This document shows positions 15,521 to 24,300 of a stretch of DNA of 64,000 nt, one piece after another. The number at the start of each line of letters is the position of its first letter. Position 1 is the first letter of the stretch. The notes beneath the pieces are model-generated. The model saw only the letters and a program-made list of their open reading frames with translations. It searched no databases and was not told the origin of the DNA. The translations under genes were made by a program, and so were the position numbers. The stretch comes from an uncultured Christensenellaceae bacterium (lineage in GTDB: Bacteria > Bacillota > Clostridia > Christensenellales > Borkfalkiaceae), in contig CAJUKJ010000004.1 of the NCBI GenBank assembly GCA_910587365.1, forward strand, positions 42,891-106,890, in the 5' to 3' direction.

Positions 15521-16657
15521 TTAATCCGCGAAAGCCTGCTTTAAATCATCAATTAAATCTTTAATATTTTCAATACCGACCGAGATGCGCAAAAAGCGTT
15601 CGTTAATTCCCCTGCGTTCGCGCTCATTCTTTGGAACGTCGGCGTGGGTTTGAAGCATCGGATAGGTTATTAAACTTTCAACCCCGCCAAGGCTTTCCGC
15701 ATACTGGAACACCTTGACGTTTGCAAGAATTTTTTCGGCAAGCTGTTTACTTTCAACCTCGAAAGACACCATTCCGCCAAAGCCCGTCGCCTGCTTAACC
15801 GATACGGCGTAGCGTGCGTTGTCGGCAAAGCCCGCATAGTATACACGCTTTACTTGCTTTCTTCCCCTCAGCCAATCTGCAATTTCTTTGGCGTTGCAAT
15901 TAATTCTGTCCATACGGAGCGGCAAGGTTTTAATTCCGCGCTCTATAAGAAAACAGTCCCACGGCGCAAGGCACGCGCCTATGGTTTTAAAATAATAGCC
16001 TATCCTTTCGGCAAGCTCCGCCGTCCTTGCAACCGCAAACCCCGCAAGCGCGTCGTTATGCCCACCGAGAAATTTTGTTCCGCTGTGAATTACTATATCC
16101 GCACCGAGCGCGATAGGTCTTTGGAAGTAAGGCGTTAAAAAGGTGTTGTCCACTATAAGCGGCAACCCGCTTTTTCGGGCAAGTGCCGAAAGTGCCGCGA
16201 TATCCGAAACCTGCATCAATGGGTTACTCGGAGTTTCAACATAAATTGCCTTTGTATTTGCTTTAATAAGCGATTGGACAAGGGATATATCGCCCGTATC
16301 GACAAAATCGAAACTCATTCCCTCAACCGTGCAGACGTTGTTAAACAGTCTTAAACTTCCGCCGTAAAGGTCGTCGGAAGCTATGATATGCGAGTTCGCG
16401 CCGAACAGCTTCATTACCGTGGTAAGTGCCGACATCCCCGAAGAAAACGCAAAAGCCGCCACTCCGCCTTCAAGCCTTGCAACCGTATTTTCAAGGTGCG
16501 AACGCGTCGGGTTGGAAAGTCTTGAATAGCTATATTCCGACTGCACCCCAACACCCTTATGTACGAAAGTGGAGGTCTGGCAGACTGGCGTCGTCAACGT
16601 ACCCCACCCGTCCTTTTTATTGCCGTCCGCATGCAGACATAATGTTTCAAATTCCAA
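15521..16657 (-). CDS. Transsulfuration PLP enzyme (cystathionine gamma-synthase/lyase family)
   Basis: A 378-residue Cys/Met-metabolism PLP enzyme. Signatures are TTPVCQTSTFVHKG, YSYSRLSNPTRSHLENTVARLEGG, the PLP-binding DLYGGSLRLF, VDNTFLTPYFQRPIALGADIVIHSGTKFLGGH-type block (SGTK with the PLP Lys), and a C-terminal SLGGVESLITYP. Sequence alone does not separate cystathionine gamma-synthase (metB), gamma-lyase or beta-lyase. A neighbouring PatB-type beta-lyase makes gamma-synthase the more economical reading. It begins 3 bp after the tcdA stop. Confidence 0.88.
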   Translation of the reverse strand: MEFETLCLHADGNKKDGWGTLTTPVCQTSTFVHKGVGVQSEYSYSRLSNPTRSHLENTVARLEGGVAAFAFSSGMSALTTVMKLFGANSHIIASDDLYGGSLRLFNNVCTVEGMSFDFVDTGDISLVQSLIKANTKAIYVETPSNPLMQVSDIAALSALARKSGLPLIVDNTFLTPYFQRPIALGADIVIHSGTKFLGGHNDALAGFAVARTAELAERIGYYFKTIGACLAPWDCFLIERGIKTLPLRMDRINCNAKEIADWLRGRKQVKRVYYAGFADNARYAVSVKQATGFGGMVSFEVESKQLAEKILANVKVFQYAESLGGVESLITYPMLQTHADVPKNERERRGINERFLRISVGIENIKDLIDDLKQAFAD

Positions 16658-16660
16658 TTG

Positions 16661-17374
16661 CTAAATACCTCTTATTAAATCTTTAATTACCTCGCCTGCA
16701 ATTATAAGCCCCGCAACGGACGGGACGAACGCAACGCTTCCCGGCACACTGCGGCGCGAGGTTTGCCCTTCCTCGGTCTCTGACGGCACGACGGGTTCTT
16801 CCTTGGAATACACGGTTTTAACTCCGCTTATCCCTCTTTTTTTCAGTTCGCGGCGCATAACCTTCGCAAGCGGGCATACCGAAGTTTTAGATATATCCGC
16901 AACCTCAAAGGCTGTTGGGTCGGTTTTGTTTCCCGTTCCCATACAGCTTATTACGGGGGTGCCGCAACTTTTAGCATTTTCTATTATGGCAATTTTCCCC
17001 GTGACGGTATCGATTGCGTCCACAACGTAACTATATTGTTTAAAATCGAACTGAGCCGCAGTATCGGGCATATAAAAGATTTTATACGCCGTTACATTAC
17101 AGTCCGGGTTTATATCGGCAATGCGTTCGGCGGCAACGTCGACTTTGTATCTTTCCAACGTGCTTCGGGTAGCCAATATCTGGCGGTTGATGTTGGTAAG
17201 ACATATCCTGTCGTTGTCTATTAAGTCAATCGCGCCGACCCCGCAGCGCGCAAGTGCCTCCACCGCATAGCCGCCGACCCCGCCTATTCCGAATACTGCC
17301 ACACGGGCGGATGCAAGTTTTTGCATAGCGTCTTTGCCCAATACCATCTCCGTCCGCGAAAAACAATTTAACAT
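16661..17374 (-). CDS. tcdA: tRNA threonylcarbamoyladenosine dehydratase
   Basis: A 237-residue ThiF/E1-like protein (also called CsdL) that cyclises t6A to ct6A. It shows FSRTEMVLGKDAMQKLASARV, the nucleotide-binding VFGIGGVGGYAVEALARCGVG, DLIDNDRICLTNINRQ, and DAIDTVTGKIAII. It is distinct from the tsaE/B operon, although both act on the same nucleoside. There is no Shine-Dalgarno. TTGACA-17-TATATT ends 6 nt before the ATG. Cotranscription with the two sulphur-amino-acid genes is likely. Confidence 0.92.
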   Translation of the reverse strand: MLNCFSRTEMVLGKDAMQKLASARVAVFGIGGVGGYAVEALARCGVGAIDLIDNDRICLTNINRQILATRSTLERYKVDVAAERIADINPDCNVTAYKIFYMPDTAAQFDFKQYSYVVDAIDTVTGKIAIIENAKSCGTPVISCMGTGNKTDPTAFEVADISKTSVCPLAKVMRRELKKRGISGVKTVYSKEEPVVPSETEEGQTSRRSVPGSVAFVPSVAGLIIAGEVIKDLIRGI

Positions 17375-17380
17375 ACTAAA

Positions 17381-17409
17381 AATATATCAATTATTGCTTA
17401 AATTGTCAA
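17381..17409 (-). promoter_or_regulatory. tcdA promoter, leaderless geometry
   Basis: Minus-strand TTGACA (17404-17409), a 17-nt spacer and TATATT (17381-17386) end 6 nt before the ATG at 17374. The ribU terminator hairpin (17416-17442) stands immediately upstream. Confidence 0.8.
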
Positions 17410-17415
17410 TAGAAT

Positions 17416-17442
17416 AGCCCCTGCGCATTTTGCGCAGGGGCT
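17416..17442 (-). terminator. ribU terminator
   Basis: The 12-bp stem AGCCCCTGCGCA / TGCGCAGGGGCT has a short T-rich loop, just after the ribU stop. The T tract on the minus strand is poor (ATTCTATTG), so termination may be incomplete or may mainly shield the tcdA promoter next to it. Confidence 0.7.
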
Positions 17443-17449
17443 GTAAATT

Positions 17450-18217
17450 TTATTTTCCCATTTTTGAAAATACGAAGAAATGAAGCAGGGCGAACAGCAC
17501 CAGAATTAAAATTATGGCTATGCCCACAACCAAAGATATAATGTTAATCTTCTTTGTCTTTACTCCGTTTTCATCGTTTTTGGGAGTCAGCTTTGTATTA
17601 AACCTGTTTATAAGCACCGATATGTGCTTGTATACGGGAAGGGTAACCAATATGGTAACCAGACATCTTAAAAGGTTAAACGGCAACACCGAAACCCATA
17701 AATAGTAATTGTAGAACGTTTCCCGCGTACAGCCGGGGAAAAGCTTGTTCATCATTCCTATTATTGCGTCCCAGCCGTAAGCTTCCGAAAAGAAAGGAAT
17801 AAGTATAAACCTGTTGGCAAGAAGCGCGACGATTACTTCTGCAAGCGTACCTAAGCCCATTGCCGCAAGCGCGCCCTTGAAGGTGCGCTTGCGGCTGTAA
17901 ATTATTCCCGCAACGACCGCAAACGCACACGACGTTAAAACGTCCGAAAGGTCGCCGACGAACATAGTAGTTGTGCCTTTGAATACTAACTTGATTAAAA
18001 TTCCCACCACTACGATAATCGCGCCCGAAATGGGACCGAGGGTAAACGAACCAATAAGTATAGGAATATCCGCAAACTTAAATTCGAGAAACCCCGGGAA
18101 AGCAAAGGGCAGCGGAAACTTGAATATGTACAATATACCCGCCAAAGTTGCAAACATAGCGATACACGCTATGCGCGTCGAGCTGAAATAGCTCCTGCCT
18201 GATGAAACCTGTTCCAT
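17450..18217 (-). CDS. ribU: Riboflavin ECF transporter S component
   Basis: A 255-residue integral membrane protein with about six spans, longer than most RibU proteins because of a loop around PFFSEAYGWDAIIGMMNKLFPG and a C-terminal extra span. FPFPLPFAFP-type N-terminal residues (KFPLPFAFPGFLEFKFADIPILIGSF) are typical of RibU. An FMN riboswitch with terminator precedes it, which strongly supports flavin uptake. The start has AAGGAG at good spacing. The energising EcfA, EcfA' and EcfT genes are not in the window. Confidence 0.92.
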   Translation of the reverse strand: MEQVSSGRSYFSSTRIACIAMFATLAGILYIFKFPLPFAFPGFLEFKFADIPILIGSFTLGPISGAIIVVVGILIKLVFKGTTTMFVGDLSDVLTSCAFAVVAGIIYSRKRTFKGALAAMGLGTLAEVIVALLANRFILIPFFSEAYGWDAIIGMMNKLFPGCTRETFYNYYLWVSVLPFNLLRCLVTILVTLPVYKHISVLINRFNTKLTPKNDENGVKTKKINIISLVVGIAIILILVLFALLHFFVFSKMGK

Positions 18218-18260
18218 AATAAGAACTCCTTAAAAATTTATTTTTAAAGTCGTTCTTTGA

Positions 18261-18288
18261 AAAAACCGCCCCGATATATCGGGGCGGA
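18261..18288 (-). terminator. Riboswitch expression-platform terminator
   Basis: CCGCCCCGATATATCGGGGCGG on the minus strand is followed by TTTTTTC, about 40 nt before the ribU start. It fits transcription termination when FMN is bound. Confidence 0.88.
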
Positions 18289-18313
18289 ATTAATTGCGGC
18301 AAAAACCGTAAAT

Positions 18314-18442
18314 CATTCTTTTAACATCCGGACTGTAACCGTAGGTATAGGAATTTCACCTATTCGGGGTATCGGCCGTAAACGGCTTCAACCTTCGTGG
18401 ACTGTAACCACCAGTGGGGAATTTCACCCCGCCCCAAAGAAC
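18314..18442 (-). promoter_or_regulatory. FMN riboswitch (RFN element)
   Basis: Read on the minus strand it shows the conserved blocks GGGGTGAAATTCCCCACTGG, TGGTTACAGTCCACGA, GGTGAAATTCCTATACC and GGTTACAGTCCGGATG, closed by the P1 pairing TTCTTT/AAAGAA. These are the standard RFN signatures. It controls ribU. The stop codon of a 38-codon ORF (18443-18559) abuts the 5' edge. Confidence 0.95.
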
Positions 18443-18559
18443 TTAGCCAATCGTTACCCTAATCCAATTATCCTTAAACGCGCCTTTTTTCGTATTTGAT
18501 TGCGTAGCTCGTTCAACGTACATCATTGTACGTTTCAGTCGCTTCGCTTCCAAATCCAT
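18443..18559 (-). CDS. 38-codon upstream ORF abutting the FMN riboswitch
   Basis: An ATG at 18559 with AGAGA 7 nt upstream opens a 38-residue frame (MDLEAKRLKRTMMYVERATQ, then SNTKKGAFKDNWIRVTIG), whose TAA ends one base before the aptamer. The product would be strongly basic. It lies inside the ribU leader, between a consensus promoter (18650-18678) and the aptamer, so it would be transcribed. The family is not recognised. It may be a leader peptide, a gene remnant or chance. The GTACG hairpin at 18515-18532 falls inside it. Confidence 0.35.
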   Translation of the reverse strand: MDLEAKRLKRTMMYVERATQSNTKKGAFKDNWIRVTIG

Positions 18560-18649
18560 AAAAAATTCTCTGTTTAAGGTGCTTCGCAGTTTTGCAAGCA
18601 AAACATAATTAAATCAAGGTACCGCTTGACAACTTTAAATTGTATATTA

Positions 18650-18678
18650 ATTATATAGCGTCATTTCGGGGCTGTCAA
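18650..18678 (-). promoter_or_regulatory. ribU promoter, perfect consensus
   Basis: Minus-strand TTGACA (18673-18678), a 17-nt spacer and TATAAT (18650-18655) predict a start near 18643. This gives a leader of about 425 nt with the upstream ORF and the riboswitch. Confidence 0.85.
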
Positions 18679-18790
18679 GTACTTTTTTTAATGTTTTTAA
18701 GCGTTTATGCAATGTACTTTTAAACCTTTATATAAATTATAACAAAAAACGGAGAGGAAATAGTATGCACTGACGGACATTATTAAAAAA

Positions 18791-18830
18791 GCAGGGGACA
18801 ACCATTAAACGGGTAGTCCCCTGCTTTTTT
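18791..18830. terminator. Terminator of the 18854-19084 gene
   Basis: GCAGGGGAC (18791-18799) pairs with GTCCCCTGC (18816-18824), with T runs outside on both strands (AAAAAA before, TTTTTT after). Bidirectional termination is possible. The stretch 18680-18790 holds no gene that I can see. Confidence 0.85.
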
Positions 18831-18853
18831 ACAGTATATGTACCTTAAATTAC

Positions 18854-19084
18854 TTAACCGTTATAGCGGTCAAGATTGGCACGGATAGCCTCTATAAGTC
18901 TTTTTTCAGCAGCTACCTTAGAGTCTTTGGCAACCTTTGTGCATACAGACGTACCGTAAAGTCTTGACAGGTCATCCACAAGATTTTTTAAATGTACTGT
19001 ATCAAGAATGTTTGTCGAACCGCAAATTTCTTCTGCCGTAGGTTGTTTAACAACGGGTTCCGTTTTGTTAGGTGTATTTTCCAT
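18854..19084 (-). CDS. Small hypothetical protein
   Basis: A 76-residue soluble protein with a clear AGGAGA Shine-Dalgarno and its own terminator, so it is likely real. It begins MENTPNKTEPVVKQPTAEE, and the second half is helical and charged. It has no signal or membrane segment and no recognised domain. It lies directly downstream of the bile salt hydrolase gene with a 68-bp gap and may be cotranscribed with it. Confidence 0.7.
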   Translation of the reverse strand: MENTPNKTEPVVKQPTAEEICGSTNILDTVHLKNLVDDLSRLYGTSVCTKVAKDSKVAAEKRLIEAIRANLDRYNG

Positions 19085-19152
19085 AAGATTCTCCTTTATA
19101 TATACTTATGCCGCTATTCACTTAAAGTTGACGCACTTTTCTTTATTAAAAA

Positions 19153-20127
19153 TCATTTCTCAAACAAAATATCTTCGCTGCGCCTTATCGGGTATCTGAA
19201 CAGCCCCTTGCCGTTAAGGTTATGCTTATTCATATCGACTGCGGTTATACGATGGTTTTCATAAGCGGTATAATAATAAATTCCTTTATCAGCATTACAG
19301 CAAGAAGTGTATATGGTTATCTCATAATCGTTTTTCCCGACTATACAGGCACCGCGGGGATGCGAAACCGAGCCGAGTATATGAAAAAACTGGTTTACGC
19401 TATCTACCTCGGAATTTCCCGAAACCGAATTGAGTTTAACAAACGCCGCCCTGACGAAGCGCGACTGCGAGGACAAATCCCCGGGCAAACCCAAACCGCC
19501 CATACCGCGGCTGTAAGTATTTAAATGTATGTTCTTTGAAAAACAGTTATTAGGGTCTTTCGCGGATAGCCCCTTATAATTATTTAGGTTGAAAAGTTGC
19601 ATATCGAACGGCGGATTGTTGGTTAAAATACCTACGGTATTGTCGTAAATTTTCAAGCCTTCTTTGACGAACTCAACCGTAATTGCCTGTTCCCTGTCCG
19701 CGATAATCCAGTGCAACTCTGCGGACGGCAAACCGTCGCCGTACATTATATTTGCTAAATTAATTTTTTCAAGCTCTTTTAACGCTTGCTTTACCGAAGC
19801 GCATTTACAGAGAATATACGGAATAAACTCGAACTGGGCAAGATTTATTTTGCCGCTTTCTATTTTACGGTAATAAGCGTTGCCGACAAAATTAAGCCCT
19901 GCCATACACAGCCCCTTTTCGTTCACAGCGTCATAGTACAGGGGGTAATTGTCCTTGACATATGCCATACCTATTATTGCATAATGCTTTGCCATATCCT
20001 CGATTTCACGGAAACGGAACACATAATTACGGGGCGTTACGGTTACCTCTTCCACGTAAGAAAAATCGTAATCGAGATTGCGTCCGAAGTAAAAGTCGTT
20101 TGTCTTATACGTTGCAGCCGTACACAT
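19153..20127 (-). CDS. bsh: Bile salt hydrolase (choloylglycine hydrolase family)
   Basis: A 324-residue Ntn hydrolase that deconjugates glycine- or taurine-linked bile acids. The initiator Met is followed directly by the nucleophile Cys2, and then R16 and D19 in GRNLDYD, N79, N171 in LTNNPPFD, and R226 in SRFVRAAF. All catalytic residues of the family are accounted for. The selectivity loop reads NTYSRGMGG. The S-R-X type has been linked to taurine preference in lactobacillar enzymes. There is no signal peptide, as expected. Penicillin V acylase is the main alternative but is less likely given the length and loop. It suggests a gut habitat. Confidence 0.9.
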   Translation of the reverse strand: MCTAATYKTNDFYFGRNLDYDFSYVEEVTVTPRNYVFRFREIEDMAKHYAIIGMAYVKDNYPLYYDAVNEKGLCMAGLNFVGNAYYRKIESGKINLAQFEFIPYILCKCASVKQALKELEKINLANIMYGDGLPSAELHWIIADREQAITVEFVKEGLKIYDNTVGILTNNPPFDMQLFNLNNYKGLSAKDPNNCFSKNIHLNTYSRGMGGLGLPGDLSSQSRFVRAAFVKLNSVSGNSEVDSVNQFFHILGSVSHPRGACIVGKNDYEITIYTSCCNADKGIYYYTAYENHRITAVDMNKHNLNGKGLFRYPIRRSEDILFEK

Positions 20128-20225
20128 AAATTAAAACCGCCTTAAAATCTTTATATGGATTTTTAACTTTACCGTCTGTTTTTAATCAATTTTCCTTCAA
20201 CCTCCGTTCGTTTTTTTAATGAAAA

Positions 20226-20260
20226 AAGCCAGTACAGAAAATGTATTTCCGCCCTGGCTT
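20226..20260 (-). terminator. Terminator of the His/Cys-rich lipoprotein gene
   Basis: On the minus strand, AAGCCAG and CTGGCTT enclose an inner TACA/TGTA pairing and are followed by TTTTTTC. It ends the 26876-20386 gene run. The stretch 20261-20385 has the 11-mer TTATATTGGAG twice (20261 and about 20355) and nothing else recognised. Confidence 0.75.
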
Positions 20261-20385
20261 ATATTGGAGAAAAAAATTGTATAATCCTTACCTTAACGAA
20301 CTTCCCTTACGCAAGCAAGCTTAAATATGCGTTACCTGCGCAAGAGCGTCCGCTTATATTGGAGGAGTCGTGTGTTGATTGATTT

Positions 20386-21369
20386 TTAAATTTCTTCTCT
20401 CCAAGTGTTGTCCGTAGGTTCCCAGGTTAATGTTGTACCTGCGGGAGCCTGAACGTCTATCTTATCGAGATTGTAGCACCTTTCGTCGTCCATAGTGGAA
20501 ACGATGAATACTATTGTATTCTCGCCCGCGACAAGGTTGACGCAACCGAGATTGGTCCAGTCGAAATCCCTCTTCCTGTGTACGCCGCCGGGGGTTGCCG
20601 CAGGAACGATAGATTCGCGCTCAATCAAGTCGCCGTTGACGGTTACCATCATATTGTCCGTAAATACGGTTTCAACGAAATTTTTACCGTTGCGCACGCG
20701 AAGCGTAACCGTAGTAGCTTTGTCCGAAGTGATTTTAAAGGTAATCGTTCCGTTGGTGTTGCCCATAACGCCCTGCAAGTAAGTGACCTGTTCTTCCGAT
20801 TCGGGAATATTTTTATTGCTTACGTTAAACTTCAACGTACCGTCAACCAGCTCTGCCTCTTCCGCTTCAAAATAATTTGATTTAAGTCCGTCGCCGCACT
20901 TTATACATTCTGTATTAGTACAGTCGGTATCGATACATCCGCCGCACTCGGGGCAGATTATGCACGCATCTTCGCATTTGCACTTTGCCTCTTGCTTATA
21001 ATCGCACACGCCGCATGCGCCGTCTGTCAGTGTATGCGCCGCTTTCCCGCTTACTTCCGTTGTATGCTCGCAGGTAGCCGCGTGCCAGTGGTTTGTTTCG
21101 TCGTAAGTCCAAGCCGTTGCAAAGGTATGCTCGTGCGGGGCTTTGTAACCGCACACCGTGCATACTCCGTCCGAAAGGGTATGCGCCGCCTTGTCGCTTA
21201 CCTTGTCCTTATGCTCGCAGGTAGCCGCGTGCCAATGATTGGATGCGTCGTTTGTCCAGCCTGTTTCAAAGGTATGTTCGTGTCCGCAGGCTGCAAACAT
21301 CGTTACAAAAGACATAGCAATCGCCAACGTAGCCAGCAAGCTGATAATTTTAAAACTTGTTTTCTTCAT
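20386..21369 (-). CDS. Secreted lipoprotein with tandem His/Cys-rich repeats and a C-terminal CBM-like domain
   Basis: A 327-residue protein. It has a signal peptide with lipobox (FAACG). Two near-identical repeats of about 48 residues follow, each with HTF, a Trp-rich TW/GWT stretch, HWHAATCEH, KAAHTL and a CxxCxYK end. Next is a Cys-dense stretch (CKCEDACIICPECGGC). A beta-sandwich-like C-terminal half (YFEAEEAELVDG, and MMVTVNGDLIERES) resembles CBM6/35-type modules. Metal binding by the His/Cys repeats is plausible, but I infer no more. It follows the GH3 gene by 29 bp, so it may bind the glycan that GH3 attacks. Confidence 0.8.
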   Translation of the reverse strand: MKKTSFKIISLLATLAIAMSFVTMFAACGHEHTFETGWTNDASNHWHAATCEHKDKVSDKAAHTLSDGVCTVCGYKAPHEHTFATAWTYDETNHWHAATCEHTTEVSGKAAHTLTDGACGVCDYKQEAKCKCEDACIICPECGGCIDTDCTNTECIKCGDGLKSNYFEAEEAELVDGTLKFNVSNKNIPESEEQVTYLQGVMGNTNGTITFKITSDKATTVTLRVRNGKNFVETVFTDNMMVTVNGDLIERESIVPAATPGGVHRKRDFDWTNLGCVNLVAGENTIVFIVSTMDDERCYNLDKIDVQAPAGTTLTWEPTDNTWREEI

Positions 21370-21398
21370 TTTATTTACCTTATCCTTAATTTTATTTT

Positions 21399-24300
21399 TT
21401 AATTACTTGTCGTTTGTTTAACTTCGCGTTCGTCGCGATACCATAATATCCAGCTAACCGCCGTCATCAGGACGCACGCGCCCATTATAATTCCCGAAAT
21501 GATTTCCGCAGCCAGAATAGCCTTTTCCCAACCAGGCTGAACGTATATCACGCGGGTATCAGAGGAAATGCCGTTCATTGCGTTTGAGTAAAGCCTTGTA
21601 TACAGACTTCTGTGAACCAACTCGCGCAATGCGTTACAGAAGGTTGCGTTGGTTTTAAATTCGTCGATATTTTCGTTTACCGCACCCAGCCATGAGCCTT
21701 GCCCCGCTATAACGCCTGCCGCATAGACGGAATTGGACGCCGAACCCATATATTCCTTTACGGGGGTATCGGTAAGAGTAACGCCCGTAAAGCCCCATTC
21801 GGTTATAAGGATTTCCCTTAAAAGTCCCTTATGCAGACCCGTCCAGGTACAGCCTATTCTGTTGAAACCCGTCATAAGTCCGTTATTGTTGCCGTCGGTA
21901 ATTCCCGTTTCAAACGCCTTTAAATAAATTTCACGGATTGACTGTTCGTTCGCCCAGGTGGTTACGCCGTGACGGTTTGTTTCCTGGTCGTTAAGCGCAA
22001 AGTGCTTTGTAAAAAGTATTGCACCCATAGACCTTAACCCTTTGCTTTCGACCGAATCCATTGCGCCCGTAAGGAAGCTGTCTTCCGAAAAATATTCCCA
22101 AGCCCTTCCGCAGAACGCGCTGCGGTGTATGTTTGCGCCTAAGCCGAAAAGTCCCGTACCCCAAAGATTCATAATCTCCATACCGAACGCTCTTCCAAGC
22201 TCCTCTACAAGCTCGCTGTTAAAAGTCGAAGCCGTGATAGGATTGCAGGGGAACGCTGTATGTTCGTTGTTGTTGCCGTCCTTAATTCCGCAAGGTCCGT
22301 CGGTTGCGCCCGCATTAGGAGCGGCTATACTCGGCACGCCGGCGGAAGTACGCTTTACGAAATTTGCCTGTTCGTCAAACGACATCTCGTTAAGAAGGTC
22401 GTCCCAAAGCGGAGAATCGTAAGGCAGTCCCTTTAACTGAATAAGATTTATATGACCGTATTCACTGGTAACCTTGCCGTATTCGGGCATTTTATCCTCG
22501 GGATTGTTTTCCACCTCCCTCTCGTACTGCATATCGCTTATCATTTTTTGACTCGTGCAGGTAAGAGTAACCGTCGAAGGATAGGTGTCCTTCCAGTTGC
22601 TGCGGGAAAGATATGTTATGTCCTGCCCCTTTGTGCCTTCGTATTTGTTTACATCCGCATCTTCAAATTGGTTTGTGACGGTTTCCCCCGTAAACGGCGA
22701 AACCGAATAGGTTTCAAAATCGTCCTTCGAGTAGTTGGTTTTATAAGTTAAATCCTTATTCCCGTCGCTGTCCATTCCGTCGTTCTTGGTATATCCCTTT
22801 GCCGCAAGAATATTGTTCAGTGCGTCGTGCGCGTTTTTACCTGCGGAAAGATAGTAGTCGCCGCTTTCGAGGATATACGTCTTTTTATTGTTTGCGTCGT
22901 AGCTTTTGAACTCGTATTCAGGAACGGTTACCGTAAGAGGCTGGCTTTCGCCGGGAGCGAGAAGCTTTGTCTTTTGGAAGCCTACAAGCTCGACTGCGGA
23001 TTTTTCGATTTTGTTCTGCACGTCGTAATCCGTGTAGGGCTTTTGCAGGTAGACCTGCATTACCTCTTTTCCCGCAACCGTACCCGTATTTTTTACGGTC
23101 ATCGTCACTTCATAGTTTTTTTCGCTCTTTTTAACGGAATAGTCGCTGTATTCAAAAGTAGTATAGCTTGTGCCGTGGCCGAACGGATAAGCAACCTCTT
23201 TGCCGTAATTCCAGCCGTTCGCGTCGCCCAACGCCCCTGCGGCCGAGTCCGCGTTTCTTCCGCCTATTACGCAGTCCTCGTAACGGGTTTCGTAATAGCG
23301 GTAGCCGACGTAAATGCCTTCCTGATAAACTACGTATTTATCGTTGGCGGTTCCGCCGCTTCCCGGAGTCGAAGCCGGCACTCCGTCGGATTGTGTAAAA
23401 GTGTAATTGCCGAAATTTTGGTTGGCGGGTGCGGACATTGCGTCATATACCCAGGTATCGGTAAGATGACCCGAAGGGTTGGCATTACCCGCAAGCAAAT
23501 CCGCGACCGCGTCGAGCGAAGCACTTCCGCCGTAGCCCACCCAAAGACAGGCGTCTATATCGTAATCTTTGATATAGTTGAGGCTCAATGCGTTTGCGGC
23601 ATTTATCAAAAGCACTATTTTCTTTATTTTCCCGCTCTGTTTTAACTGCTGCAAGCCCTCGATTACGCTGCATTCCGCCTTTGTGAACGATATCAGTTTT
23701 CCGTCCTGACTGTCGCTTTCGTTGGCAAGCATATCCCTTCCTTCGCTGGCGTATCGCTGTATCGTAAAGATAGCCGCGTCATTATAGCTTGCCACAACCT
23801 TTTCCACACTGCCGAGAGCGGAGGAATTGAGCTTTTCCCAAGGTATTTCCTTTGCCGCCTCCGAATTTACGCCGTAGCCCGCGCGAAGAGTCTTTATAAG
23901 CGTAAGCATCTGGTTGTTTACCGCAAATCCGCGGCTTTCAAGGGCGTCCTTTATTGTAGGTTCGCCGCCGATATCAACGAAGCCGCTTCCGCCGCCGTGA
24001 TATTTCCACCATAAATTACCGACGCCGAAATTGCTTACCTTTGCCCCCTCTTCAAGAGGAAGCGCGTTGTTCTTGTTCCATAAAAGCACCGACCCCTCTT
24101 CGTCTACGCGCTCGCACACGTCGTATGAATGGGCGAACATCTTTTCCTTGTCGTAGGTCTGCTTTTTCACTCCGCTGTAATCCTTTAAGACAAGATTGCC
24201 GTTTACGTCCCTGATGGCATAGTCCGATACGTAATACTGAGTATCCTGGTCGTTGCCGTTTTCGGCTGCGACGAGTTTATAACGTTCTACTTTAAAATAC

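Noticed and set aside
22827..23645. 272-codon plus-strand frame opposite the GH3 gene
   Set aside because: It is the mirror of a well-supported GH3 coding frame, with no start signal.
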